Shown here: one piece after another, positions 34,224-45,240 of the stretch
How positions within the stretch are numbered: the first letter of the stretch is position 1
How the letters are laid out: each line of letters begins with the position of its first letter
Source of the DNA: Metallyticus violacea
Lineage: Eukaryota > Arthropoda > Insecta > Mantodea > Metallyticidae
Assembly: GCA_030762175.1 (NCBI GenBank)
Contig: CM060833.1
Location: 168,096,501-168,160,500 of the forward strand
Length of the DNA: 64,000 bases
Reading direction: 5' to 3'
The notes under the pieces: model-generated
Told to the model about the DNA's origin: nothing
Databases searched by the model: none
What the model saw: the letters and a program-made list of their open reading frames with translations, nothing else
Program-made: the position numbers and the translations under genes

Positions 34224-34574
34224 TCTAGGTAGTTGGTTTTATCTAAAATTACAAATCATATTAAATTCTTAAAACCTAAATGTTTAATCACAAAGATTTA
34301 ATGTGTGCACATTTCATTATAAATTAAAATAGATGAAACACATTTAAAAACACATTTTGCCAAAATTACAATCTCTGCTAATCACATACCACTCTGCAGA
34401 ACTGCCCTCCATCAATAATGCTGAATGATGGACGCTGAGAATTCAGCAGTCACTATGGCCAGCCTTGCCCCTTTCAGGATTGTCACACTAAGGAAGGAAG
34501 GGTCAAATATTGTGGGTGCTATGGCAGAACTCCATAAATCAACAAAAAGTTGTTTTTTTTCAAATCATCATGTC

Positions 34575-34790
34575 ACTGTAACCTTAAGATCTATTGTACC
34601 AGATGAAGCATAATAGATGATAATATGCCAAATAAGTTCAGGGGACTTTGTAGCCTAAGTTTTCCAGGCATTTACTGAAAGCACTGAGGAAAAACTCCTA
34701 AAAACACTTGTCAGGAAACCAACCCAATTGGCAATCAAATACAGGCCCACCTCATGAGAAGCACAAACAATAACCACTAGACTATGGTGG
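34575..34790 (-). mobile_element. tRNA-derived SINE, family B1
   Basis: It shares most of its length with 41225-41425 (for example GCAGCCTAAGTT/GTAGCCTAAGTT and GAGGAAAAAC). On the minus strand the head is CCATAGTCTAGTGGTTATTG, with an A-box-like TAGTCTAGTGG and a B box near 34725. Confidence 0.7.
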
Positions 34791-34800
34791 AAAGTAGGTA

Positions 34801-35040
34801 TTTGGTTTATTTGTTGATACTGTTTGACATTGGATCATCAGCGTCCCTTCAATTCAGGGCATGAAACAGCCCATAAAGTTTTCTCACAAGTCTGTTCTTT
34901 TAGGATTGAGGTATGTCTTCTAAATCTACAACATGGGACCCACAGCTTTAATTTCCTTCTGAAGGAACCCATATTTAGGATCCATTGACCCTGCTCAGGA
35001 TTCAACCTGCAATCTGAGGTCTACAAGGCAACCAGGACTG
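34801..35040 (-). mobile_element. tRNA-derived SINE, family A, diverged
   Basis: The body is recognisable (TTGGTTTATTTGTTGATACT, ACATGGGACCCACAGCTTTA) and it ends in CCAGGACTG; the head is shortened. Confidence 0.75.
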
Positions 35041-35177
35041 ACACTACAGTGGTGACCAACACCAAAATCATATTGGCATAGAGCTACTTGTAAAGTAATA
35101 ATTTCATAGTATGTTAAAAGTAAATTAAAAGCCTTATCTAAAATAAAGCTCCAAAAACTTAAGAGTGAAAACAGGTC

Positions 35178-35226
35178 TCCTCCTCCTCCTCCTCCTCCTC
35201 CTCCTCCTCCTCCTCCTCCTCCTCCT
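35178..35226 (+). repeat. (TCC)n microsatellite
   Basis: About 16 perfect units. Confidence 0.97.
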
Positions 35227-36299
35227 TTCTCTATCCCTTATGCCTCTAGGCATCAGGTTTCTTTAGCCACTTCTATAATTTTCATCTATTTAAAATGCAA
35301 AATGCTGATAGGCTTAAAAGTTTTTTCTTATCATGGATAGTATGCTATTATCACTAGTAGTGTTACAAACTCAAAAATGCAAATTTTGAACTTTAGTGGG
35401 CTCTTTTAGTAATGATATGTACTTGTTATGCAAAATGAAAAAACACTCTCATAGATTGTTCAATTAGTCAACAAGTATAAGATTTTAAAATGTAGTAAAA
35501 ACAAATCACTGAAAAATGATACACAAAACATGCAATATTTTTGGTGCATATTTTCTATAGGCAAACAAAGAGAGTTAAATTTGTTAAAGTAAAGTTTAAA
35601 CAAATGTTCATTCAAATGATAATAATTATTCAAAATTAAAAGTAAAATAGCTCATATTGGTACATCCATTTTTAATGCTTATGTATTGAATTCCCTGTAC
35701 TCCTAGGCCATTATATATTATTGTATATATATTGTATTTTATACTGTGATGTACACTGTTATCTTTGTTTTACTGGTTAATCTAAATATGTTGTTTTTAT
35801 ATGAATGTAGACAATGCTGATATTTTAAATTGATAGTTTGATGATTTATGAACACTTATTCACTAGTCCTATTATAAGATCTGTGGATTTAATAAATAAA
35901 AATTTAAAAATGAATAAAAATCATTATATAGCCAAAATAATAAACTAGAGCTGTAGATATTAATATGATGAACAATTCACATAAATAGCAAAATATTTTT
36001 AATCATTTATATTCTTCTTCAAAGGCAGAAGACAGTAATTTATATATCAAAATCTTACTGTTCATTACATTATCTTCCTTATCTGTGAAGGAAAACATGC
36101 AAGAAAATCTTAATCAGCCATGATTAAACAAAAGTTGCAAAAGTGCGGTGAGAATCCTAAATGTCTGGCCAAGAAACATCTAAATCTGTATGGTATTAGT
36201 TTTAGGTATAAAAAATAATGATTTATTCTTCCAGTTATTCAATTCCATATTTCTTAAATCTGATATAAGTTCCACCAGTTTCATTCATTCACTAATTAT
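35227..36299. other. Intron, no recognised element
   Basis: AT-rich sequence only. Confidence 0.45.
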
Positions 36300-36352
36300 A
36301 TAATTTATATATATATATATTTTTATATATATATATATATACACACACACAC
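36300..36352 (+). repeat. (TA)n(CA)n microsatellite
   Basis: Alternating TA interrupted by TTTT, then a CACACA run. Confidence 0.93.
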
Positions 36353-38009
36353 ATATGTATCTAGTGCACGATGCTGAGTAATACATTTACTTAACACAAA
36401 AGAATCAAAAAAGTGGAAAGTTCATGCAAACACTAACGAAATCTTATTTTCATTTTTAAAGGTGCATAACAATCAAATGTTTTTAAAAATCAACTCAAAT
36501 TGTTCCTGGGATGAATCAGAAAAAGATTATACTATAATTAGTAAATATATTTTAAACATTATAAATACTAAAATGTGTATGTGTGTTCATGCATGTGCAC
36601 ATGTGTGCACATTCATACCAAGCAGGGTATATTTGATATACCTAAATGTTCTCTGAAATCTTTGCTCAAAGTGTTTCATTTCAGTCAAATCTGTTTTGTA
36701 CTTCTGAAAATCTGATGAAGATCAAGCATTTGCATACAGTTTAAAAAATAATCTATATATTTTACATTATCAAGATTTTAAAACATCTTAATTCTCATTT
36801 ACAAACCAGTTAAAGAAATTAACAATAGAAATATTTTAAATAATAAAAATATCTACTTTTATTGCATTTGATCCATAATCATAGAGTCTGAAAAATAATA
36901 TACATGTGTTCTTATGATTTTCTTGACAGGGTTAGACAGACCCATGAGAAAAGGCATCTTTATGTCTAAGACCAAAATAAAATCAACACTGAATGAGTTA
37001 GTGCAGTAACCATAGTTACTACAGCTTTATGTCCAACTTCCTGGTCAACTGCAGTTTAAGTCCCAGCTTGGACATGGGTGTATCAACTAAGAATCAAAAC
37101 ATTCAGATAGGGGGTTATGTAGACTTATGTCTCACTAAAATTAATGTATGTCCATGCATGTACCCCTCAAACTCTGAAATATCTAAAAATCCACAGCTTT
37201 GAGGGGCTCACTATTAAAGACTTGGATGAGAAGATTATCAGTAAATGCTTTTAATGTGGAAAGCAATGAAACTTATTAGGTATTGAGCTATTATAGATTT
37301 AGGGGCATAACTAACAAGCCCACAAGGCCAGCAATGCAGAGCAGGGAAAGGGGGCAGAAAACCATTCTATAATATAGCCCTACATAAAGACATTTTTATT
37401 TTGAATAGCACATTTCATTCATGCATTCCTAAAGTATATGTTTATAGTAGTCTCATAGAGCTTTTTTCTTTCAATAACTACTTTTCAAGTAACATTAAAG
37501 TTAATTCCCACTCCACTTCTCCAACATGTGTACAGCTCTTTCATCCTTGTCTTACACAAACTATGAACTTGCATATGAATCACTGATGTATATGTCTGGA
37601 TTATAAATTTTAAAAAATAAGATTATTGTCTCAGAATTAAATTTAACGATTATAATGATACACAGTCATGTTCTTTTTATTGATGTGTAAATGCAAGAAT
37701 GAGAGTGCACAACTGGCATGCATAGAAATTATGTCACAGAAAATCAGTTTCTTCTTGAGTGGCATGATAGATGCCAGTGTATGAGTGCACCCATTAATTA
37801 GGTAAACATGAGTTTAAACAAATCTAAATATTTAAGCAGTGCTCAAAAGCAGAAGTTGGGCCATTAAAGAGGAGAATTTATCAAGAAGTTGAAAAAACTG
37901 TGTGTGTTTTTTAAAAGTATACTAGTGAGTCCATTCCTAGTGCTAGTAGTAGCAGGTCTGGCAGTGAATGTATTTTAGATGATGGTGTAAGTTGCAATAT
38001 AATAAATGA
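36353..38009. other. Intron, no recognised element
   Basis: ORFs at 36462-36656 and 37401-37586 have no recognisable domains. Confidence 0.45.
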
Positions 38010-38019
38010 ATCTGAGAGT

Positions 38020-38248
38020 ATTCTTAATTATCTAGTGAGTCCATTTGATAATCTTATGTTTCACTTACTGTTGAAATCCTCAGTCCACTTGCAACTGAGG
38101 ATGCAGGCTAAAGCCTGCGAAACTAGTTTTGCATAATTCAACAGTAAGTGGAGCATAAGATTATCAAATTGACTCACTAGATAATTAAGAATATATTAAT
38201 CGCTTCACTGTGTTGGTTCTGATATGAAATTAAATTTTATATTTAAGC
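38020..38248 (+). mobile_element. PLE fold-back insertion with intact hammerhead, 229 bp
   Basis: The arms of about 58 bp (38020-38077 and 38137-38194) are nearly perfect inverted repeats. A right-only extension of about 54 nt contains CGCTTCACTGTGTTGGTTC (from 38200). The likely target duplication is ATCTGAGAGT (38010-38019) and ATCTGAGAAT (38249-38258). The left arm ends in the reverse complement of CTGAGGA, showing that it too derives from a ribozyme-bearing copy with the stem II to cleavage-site portion deleted. Confidence 0.85.
38089..38134 (+). ncRNA. Hammerhead ribozyme, best-preserved copy
   Basis: Plus strand: TGCAA (38090-38094), CTGAGGA (38095-38101), stem II GCAGGC/GCCTGC (38103-38108, 38113-38118) with a TAAA loop, GAAA (38119-38122), stem III ACU/AGU (38122-38127) with no loop, cleavage U at 38128, then UUGCA (38129-38133) pairing perfectly with UGCAA. 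Every conserved hammerhead position is present. The loopless stem III implies a dimeric form. Predicted cut between 38128 and 38129. Antisense to the myosin gene. Confidence 0.9.
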
Positions 38249-38259
38249 ATCTGAGAATG

Positions 38260-39150
38260 TTTCTCACATAATGTTTTGACAGATAGGTATTCCCAAACTG
38301 ATGATATGATACATTTAATTAGCACTGACGCTTTACTGAAGAAATAAGTGATGATGAAAATTGATAATTAACAGTACAATCAACCTGAAGGTACTTTTCT
38401 GAAAGACTCACTAACAAATAAACTTTTCAGTTCTTATTATTATAAAATTAAAACAAAATATTGGATAAGCAATACATAGGTTTTGGTTATGCTAGTCACT
38501 AATTCTAAATGCAGTGTATTGTCATGTTGGTTCTTTGCCAACTGAAGCAATAAGAATTTTGCAGATGCAGGTGTAATGGTTCAATTAAAGATTGGCAGGC
38601 AATAAGAAAAAAAATAGACAGCATGAAACCTCAGTCATTAATTTTACATCCAGTTTAACATGTGAGAGATGGAAGAAAAATAAATCTATTGTGTCAAAGT
38701 TTTTCAAGGAAAAAAACATTAAAGTAATTCATTTAAGAGCTTTCGAAAAATATGACATTTTTAAAAAAATTCTGTTGGAACTCATACGGTGAAGCTTGTT
38801 AATTGAAACAATTATAATTTACATTAAAGTAATTGTTTCATAATATAGGACATTTTTAAGCCTTATTGAGGCCCATTACTAAAAGCCCACATTGACAATG
38901 AGAAAAGTAGGACCAAATATTTAAGCCCCCAAATAAAAAATGACCTGATTTCACTCTCGTCTCTGTCAGTATTTAAATATATTATAATGATCATTAAACA
39001 AATTCCATTTTTTTACACCTTATTAGATACAACGCAGGACATAAACAAAGACAACCATTAAGGGTAATCATTTGATATGTTATTATAAAGACATTAAAGC
39101 CAAAATGCAGCTCTGGTGTTGGTGGAATACTAGATTTCATCATCAAAACT
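38260..39150. other. Intron, no recognised element
   Basis: The ORF at 38592-38792 has a lysine-rich composition and no recognisable domain. Confidence 0.45.
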
Positions 39151-39179
39151 TGAGTTCCATTGATAGTTAACCATTGACT

Positions 39180-39840
39180 TTCATGTACACATCCCTGTTT
39201 AGTGGAACTTTCCCATTTTGCTTAAAAACTGTAATAATAAAACCATCTGTAAGAAAGGTGATAAACACATGCAACTAACTATAGATCAATAACGCTAACT
39301 TCAGTATTTTCAAAAGTTTTAGAAAAACTGTTTTATATCAGACTGCTAAGTTTCTTAGTAAAGCATATGGTGGTCAGACCACAATATGGTTTTAGGAAGT
39401 AACTCTCTGTAGAATCTGCACTCTTCTCTTAGTAATTTCTTTCAGTCTATAGATCATAAAGAATATAACACTGCATTATTTTTGGATTCAACAAAAGTGT
39501 TTGACATCATTGATCATGAAAAGCTCCTAGGCAAAGTAGAAAATTTGGGCATAAGAGGGATACCAACTAATATATCAGCTCATTTCTTCATGGTATTAAG
39601 TGTTAGTAGAACAGATTACTAGGGTAAATATAGAATTAAGCCATTTTAATCAGGGCTAGTACATATTAAATATGGCATGCCTAAGACTCAGTTGTGGTCC
39701 CCTACTATTTTTGTTATTCACTAATGACTTTCAGATTCCAGATAACAGAACATCTATGATTGTTCATATGGAACAAAACATAGTCGTTCAGTTAAAATCA
39801 ATCTCCCTTGCCGATTGCCCAACATGCCCTGTCTATGCCC
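39180..39840 (+). pseudogene. LINE reverse transcriptase fragment (Jockey/CR1-like group)
   Basis: Shifting plus-strand frames give N-Y-R-S-I-T-L-T-S-V-F-S-K-V-L-E-K (about 39280), Q-Y-G-F-R-K, then A-L-F-L-D-S-T-K-V-F-D-I-I-D-H (39475-39520, motif A; D-S-T-K-V-F-D resembles D-L-S-K-A-F-D), and G-M-P-K-T-Q-L-W-S-P (motif B region, decayed). A different LINE from 18944-21386. Heavily decayed. Confidence 0.75.
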
Positions 39841-40199
39841 TGTCTGACTGTAAGGATTTGATGATACATTTGATTTAACACTTTTTGATGCATTACCTAC
39901 ACATAGCTCTGAAAATTTACTCAGAGATAGAGAAATGGCAGCTATGTTTTGCATAAAACTCATATACCACCAAGTTTAAATCTTATGTATTAATATATTT
40001 TTATATTCTCTCTCACCCTTTTGTTGCTTGTTTAATCTGCTTCCATGCATTACATTACCTTCATATTCAATATTTATTTTCACTACTTTTACTTGTCTTC
40101 TTGCCTTTGAAGGACACAAGCTGTTTGAAATATTGCAAACAGTAAATCTGTGAATTTCCATGTGCTTTATCCTTTTTCTTCTTATCTAGTTATTACTAA

Positions 40200-41010
40200 T
40201 CTTATTTTGATTTAAAGTAAAACACTAAAAATCATGAAGTCACATTAAAACTCTCTTTAAGTTTCACAAACACACTTATAAAAGTAATTTTGGTACATGT
40301 TTCGTGAGGTACATTCCTCACATTGTCAACTAAAACGACGACTGAGGAGTCAATTTCAGCAAAGTATGTATGTTACTATGCTTGCTCTGGTGGTCTGTTA
40401 ATGAACTTAAACAATATGTTGTCTGCTTCCGGTATATCAAAATTCATAAGTTTGTATTCATATTTTTTTATGTAAATTTTTTCCCATATATTAAGTTCTT
40501 TGGGATGTTGAATTGTTTTTAGTAATGTTATGTCCTTCTCTATTTCATGATTCTCATTCCAAAAATGTGCAGTGGCTGCAAAATGTGAAGTGGCTGCACA
40601 TTTTTGGAATGAGAATCATGAAATAGAGAAGGACATAACATTACTAAAAACAATTCAACATCCCAAAGAACTTAATATATGGGAAAAAATTTACATAAAA
40701 AAATATGAATACAAACTTATGAATTTTGATATACCGGAAGCAGACAACATATTGTTTAAGTTCATTAACAGACCACCAGAGCAAGCATAGTAACATACAT
40801 ACTTTGCTGAAAGTGATTCCTCAGTCATCGTTTTGGTTGACAATGTGAGGAATGTACCTCACGAAACATGTACCAAAATTACTTTTATAAGTGTGTTTGT
40901 GAAACTTAAAGAGAGTTTTAATGTGACTTCATGATTTTTAGTGTTTTACTTTAAATCAAAATAAGATTAACAAAAGTTTCACTGTGTGGATTCCCAAATT
41001 CTGTAAACAT
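40200..41010 (+). mobile_element. Near-perfect PLE palindrome, 811 bp
   Basis: Arms of about 373 bp (40200-40572 and 40594-40966) are inverted copies with very few differences around a 21 bp spacer. A right-only extension of 44 nt follows (GTTTCACTGTGTGGATTC within). The flanking duplication is AGTTATTACTA (40189-40199, 41011-41021). The right arm encodes the GIY-YIG C-terminus. The high arm identity suggests a recent event or continuing arm-to-arm conversion. Both arms lack CTGANGA (they read GTTGACAATG) but keep stem II GTGAGG/CCTCAC and GAAACATGTACC. Confidence 0.92.
40572..40790 (+). pseudogene. PLE GIY-YIG C-terminal tail in palindrome arm
   Basis: The open frame reads VAAHFWNENHEIEKDITLLK, then LNIWEKIYIKKYEYKLMNFD, and ends in RPPEQA before TAG. 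This is the C-terminal part of a Penelope-like polyprotein, equivalent to 6027-6260 minus. The N-terminal RT and the nuclease core are absent. The mirror copy is in the left arm (minus strand). The start codon shown lies in the palindrome centre and is fortuitous. Confidence 0.82.
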
Positions 41011-41224
41011 AGTTATTACTATTTTAGTTATAATTCATTGTATTATTTTATTTTTTATTTATATACACATACATGAGTATATATGAGACAGAATTTACCT
41101 TATCAAAGGAGAATGAATAATGAGGCATTGTTTTCATCAGAAGTGACAATTTGTATACACATTAAACTAGAAATAAAATAAATCTGCAGATGAAACAGGT
41201 TTTTTTATTAATGATCAGGCACTG

Positions 41225-41425
41225 CAACCTGAAAATCTATTGTGCCAGATGAAGAATGATAGATTATAACTTGACCAAATGAGTTCAGGGAATTTTGCAG
41301 CCTAAGTTTCTCAGGCATTCAGCTAAAGATCTGAGGAAAAACCTGAGTTAGGAAATTAACCCAAATGGGAATCAAATGCTGACCTGCTATATGGGAAGTA
41401 CAAATGCTACCACTAGACTATGGCA
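41225..41425 (-). mobile_element. tRNA-derived SINE, family B1
   Basis: Matches 34575-34790. Minus strand: CCATAGTCTAGTGGTAGCAT head, B-box-like GCATTTGATTCCCATT. Confidence 0.72.
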
Positions 41426-41899
41426 ATGGTCATGAAACAGGTTAGTACATCTTTATGCCAAAAAGGAACATCTCACAGATATAAAATGTTATAGCCACTT
41501 TCCAAAGTACATTAAAAACATCGAGCAAAAAAATTTAAATTGCCACTTAATGGAGCAGTACTTCTATGCTATAACAGAATATTTGAAATCTAGAACATAA
41601 ATATGTAATAGAGGAGTATTGTGATAGATTTATTGTATCATTTTGGCATGGGTGTGCAAAATTTGTTAGGGCAAGGGCAAACTTTATTTTTATTCATTCA
41701 GTTACCCAACCACTTAGTAATTTAGGTGTATAGTTAGGAAGGTAATGCTTTAAACTGTGTAACTGGAGAATCCTAAATGAGATACTCTCATTCATCATTT
41801 AGCAACTAAACTTAGTTCTATATGTTACATGCTCAGATGTCTAAAATGTAAACTGAATTTATTAAGACTGAAAAATGTATATTTTGCTCATTTTCATTG

Positions 41900-42345
41900 T
41901 TGATTAAAATATATGGTATAAAATTATGGGGAGAAAAAAGAGAATATTTAAAATTCAGAAGAGAGCTATAAGAATAATAAGTGAAATAGACAGAATGAAG
42001 TCCTGCAGACCTTATTTTAAAAAAAAAAACATAATATACTATCATTAGCCTGTCTCTTTATAGCAGAAGTCATAAATCATATTAAGAGATATCAAGGAGA
42101 ACTATGTACAAATACAGATATCCATTCTCATAAAACAAGAAGAAAAAATGGTCTTCATGTTCAAATATGCAAAACAAATATTCTAAAAAATAATCTCACA
42201 AAGTAGACATTAAATTATATAATAAACTACCAACAAATATTAAAGAAATAACCAACATAAATCAACTGAATAAAGAAGTTAAAGCCTTTCTACTACAACA
42301 TACCTTTTATTCACTAAGTGAATCTATGAAATTTTAAGTGTAAAT
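41900..42345 (+). pseudogene. LINE ORF2 C-terminal fragment
   Basis: Plus-strand frames read Y-G-I-K-L-W-G (41905), R-R-E-L-x-E (I-I-S-E-I), S-C-R-P-Y-F, N-I-L-S-L-A-C-L-F-I-A-E-V, N-T-D-I-H-S-H-K-T-R-R-K-N-G-L-H-V and N-Q-L-N-K-E-V-K-A-F-L. This is the usual end of Jockey/Daphne-like LINE proteins (Y-G-x-x-x-W-G ... Y-N-T-R-x-K-x-x-L). It stops at about 42335. It could be the 3' part of the fragment at 39180-39840, separated by the PLE insertion and a SINE. Confidence 0.77.
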
Positions 42346-42445
42346 AAGGTGAATTGTAAATCCAGTATAATTGTTCTCGTATATTGTATTATGTTATAAT
42401 TCTGGACAAAGTCCACATCATGTATTATGATCCAAAAGGTGAATA

Positions 42446-42750
42446 GTCGGTCCTGGTGGTGTAGTGGTAACCATACTTGCCTTCTAAACCCAAGATCGCG
42501 GGTTCGAACCCGGCCAGGATTGATGGATTTTTTCGGCCGTAAAAATCCTAAGTATGACTTCCTTTGGAAGGGAAGTAAAGCCGTGGATCCCATGTCGTAC
42601 ATTTATGGCATGAAAAAGAACTTCAAGCCTGAAAGAAGAGGCCTCTGAGCAAAATTTGTTGGCCGTTTCACATCCTGAATTGAATGGGATGCTGATGACC
42701 CGAGATGTTAAAGAGCATCCGTAAATAAACAAATCAAAAACAAAAAAATC
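42446..42750 (+). mobile_element. tRNA-derived SINE, family A, best copy with target duplication
   Basis: Flanked by AAAAGGTGAATA (42434-42445) and AAAGGGTGAATA (42751-42762). The tRNA-like head has an A box TGGTGTAGTGG (42457-42467), a B box GGTTCGAACC (42501-42510), and TCCTGG/CCAGGA acceptor-like pairing, resembling a tRNA of the Glu/Asp/Gly type. A body of about 200 bp follows and an A-rich tail ends at 42750. It is the only family A copy on the plus strand. Confidence 0.92.
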
Positions 42751-43199
42751 AAAGGGTGAATATATTATTAGTATTAGTATTATTATTTTAATGTATGTGT
42801 TAATTTATTTGTTGCCTTTTGTAAATTAGGTTACACGGCAAGGACATCAGCAAGGGGGGCACATTATGGCAGTTGTAAGATTTTTAAAACCATACATTTC
42901 CATTTAATAGCCAAAACACTCATATTTTAAAATAAAGCATTTAAGGTGAACATAACTGATTAACCTATAATTTCTTTGTTATATAAATTTTAAAAATTAG
43001 GTTGTTTAATTGATTTTTCAAACTTGGTAAATTTTAATTAAAAATGAATATAGGAATCCACAAGTGAAACTATCATAAATCTTGTTGAATTAGAAGTTTT
43101 ACCTTATTGTAATACTTATTATGTATTAAATGTGAAAGTAAATAATGAATTAATTCTTTCTTTATTTTTCATCCTTTTCTAAATTTAATTTTTATGATC

Positions 43200-44060
43200 A
43201 TTATTTTTCCTAAACTTAGGTATTAATTTTTTTATATTAAACGCCATTTACTTACATAAAAGTAAGATGCATTTCGGGAGAATCTCTCCCATCTTCAGTT
43301 GCTCACCGAACTGCCATTACTCGAAATGATGGCTGGACACCCAGATGTTTCTGTGGTGGCCTCTGTTGGTTGAAGTAGGAAATTGCTGAGTTCATCCATA
43401 GCAGGAAACTCAAAATTCATCAGGTTTTCTCTGTTTTTTAATATATTTTTTTTTTCCCAAGTGGATAACTCCAATGGGTTGTGAAGATGTTTCAGCAGTT
43501 TAATTTCTGGTTATATTTCATGGTTTTTGGTTCAAAAGTGAGCTGCTATTGCTGATTTATCCACCTGCTTAAACCAAATATTCATAAAATGTTCTTTCCT
43601 CTGAATTTCCAAACTTCCTATGTAGCTCTGCTCACAATCTGCACATTTTATTTTGTAAATTCCTGATTTCTGTTCTGTTGATATGGAGTCTTTAACTGTG
43701 CAATCTAATAAATTTCTGATGTTTTATCTGTTCTGTAGAGCTAACATTATCGCATGTTCTTTGAAAATTTTCTTGAACTTGTTGAGGTAAATTGGATGGT
43801 AGGTGAAACTTTTGAATTTGTATTCTTCTTTTGTGTTTTCAATGTGGAAACTTCCCTTATCCCTTTTCGTCTTTTAGATTTGATGATAATTTTTATCCCT
43901 GTGCCTTTGTTGAAACCATTGATTATAGCTGTCTTTATTATTTGTTTGTATTCTATTTTGTACTCTGCTTCTGTGAGTAGAATATTCATCAATCTGTGTG
44001 CCAAACTGTGAAATACTGCATACTTATGTGGAATGGGGTTATAACTCATTTTTTAAATTT
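43200..44060 (-). mobile_element. Penelope-like element, 3' portion with hammerhead
   Basis: Minus strand from 44049: YNPIPHKYAVFHSLAHRLMN and ILLTEAEYKIEYKQIIKTAI, then a shifted G-I-Y-K-I-K-C-A-D-C-E-Q-S-Y-I-G (about 43665-43620; GIY-YIG with CxxC), the HFxTKNHEI segment, a C-terminal M-D-E-L-S-N-F-L-L-Q region (about 43400), and the hammerhead at 43262-43302. Stops and shifts show a dead copy. The left end is not resolved. Confidence 0.85.
43260..43304 (-). ncRNA. Hammerhead ribozyme of PLE
   Basis: Minus strand: GCAA-CTGAAGA (core 43298-43292), stem II GGGAG/CTCCC with an AGATT loop, GAAA (43275-43272), stem III AUG/CAU palindrome (43272-43267), cleavage C at 43266, then UUAC with two stem I pairs next to the core. 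All core nucleotides are present; stem I is weak. Sense to the myosin transcript. Confidence 0.75.
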
Positions 44061-44339
44061 TTTTTATTTTCTCTTCTTCAATTGCTCATCCTACCCTTTA
44101 TGATTGTTGAAAACAGTAAATATGTAAAAATATAGAAATGAAATTGTGCAGAATGAATATTGTATAAATAAATTTGGGGAAATTAAAGGGAATAATATTA
44201 ACTGTAGAAGGGCTTGTTTTCCAATTTTTTTTTAAACAATGTGTAATTCCTTCTTTTTTTTTCTTCTTTTTTTCTGAGACATTACAGGTTGTACACTGAT
44301 GATATATTGAGGAAGGAGGAAAACATTCCAAACCCAAAG

Positions 44340-44490
44340 TTTAGGGTACCTTCCCCGCATTTGTCATGGATGAGGTCTGAGGAAAACCTGGAAAAAAAAA
44401 CTCAGAAACCGATGACAGCCATGGCAGGATTTGAACCAGAGACCTCCTACACATGGTCCAAGCCTTAACAACCTCAGCCAACCAAACGAG
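44340..44490 (-). mobile_element. tRNA-derived SINE, family B2
   Basis: Minus strand: GGCTGAGGTTGTTAAGGC (A-box type of Leu/Ser-like tRNA) and GGTTCAAATCCTGCC (B box). It shares GAGGAAAACCTGG with 45105-45240. Confidence 0.68.
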
Positions 44491-44799
44491 CATTATTTAT
44501 AAATTACGATAATGCAGTGCTATCCACTAGCCTACAAACCACCCTTCCATCCTTGGCTTACAAAGCATATACTAGTTAGTACCATTGTTCCGTGAGGGAG
44601 GTTTCTAATTATTAAGGAAATTTTAGTTATGCATATTTTCCAACAGAGGGAGAGCGACAGGTAGTAAGTCCATTGTCTCTAATGCCATTTGATGGGAAAC
44701 TAAAGTATTGTGTATTTTTGTCCAACAACCACTTTTTTCAGGTGTGAAGTTTTTTAATGTACCAAAAATCTATGATACAGAACCAACAGCTTTAAATAC

Positions 44800-44910
44800 C
44801 ATTCAGATGATTTATGCTCCATATTTTTACATCCTGAAAAATCTCCCAGCCTAATCCAGATTTGAACCTTGGGACCAAAGGAGAGCATGCTATCCCTAGG
44901 CCACCAACAT
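44800..44910 (-). mobile_element. SINE fragment, probably family B2
   Basis: It has an AAAAATCTCCCAGCC...TTTGAACCTTGGGACC segment with a B-box-like GGTTCAAA on the minus strand. Only a fragment is recognised. Confidence 0.4.
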
Positions 44911-45104
44911 ACCTATAAACACCCTTGGCTTAACAATGCATGAATAAAACCATTTAACTAAAAGCTAAAATCTTTATGCAGTTATTGTCCACTTTTACTA
45001 CTGAGACCCCACAGGTGGTGAACACTGATGATACATGAGATGAAATGATATATTGAGAAAGATTTTTTTTTTAAGGAAAGAAACATTCCAGGCCTAAGTT
45101 TAGG

Positions 45105-45240
45105 ATACTTCCCCAGCATTTGCAATTTATGAGGACTGAGGAAAACATAGAAAAAATCTTAATTAGCGAGGATGGTCCTTGTGGGGAATCTAACCCCAGA
45201 CCTCCAGCTCATGAGTCCATGCCTTAATGACCAAGACCAT
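45105..45240 (-). mobile_element. tRNA-derived SINE, family B2
   Basis: Minus strand: GGTCATTAAGGCATGGACTC head and GGGGTTAGATTCCCC (B box). The body matches 44340-44490. Confidence 0.66.

Larger units (their letters stand above)
32490..34249 (-). mobile_element. Penelope-like element, 5'-truncated, with 3' hammerhead
   Basis: The minus strand carries PLE reverse transcriptase and GIY-YIG remnants in order (34223 to about 32880), then the hammerhead (32590-32634) and a 3' extension ending at 32490. The 3' part matches 12771-13041. A possible 7 bp duplication, TACAAAT, is at 32482-32488 and 34250-34256. Not inverted. This copy ties the hammerhead fold-back units to a PLE coding region. Confidence 0.87.

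Noticed and set aside
40300..40335. Hammerhead in the 0.8 kb palindrome arms
   Set aside because: Stem II and GAAA remain but the CTGANGA box is absent in both arms.
42446..42520. Possible genuine tRNA gene with A and B boxes
   Set aside because: It continues into a 230-bp body and A-rich tail shared by five other copies and is flanked by a target duplication, so it is a SINE.
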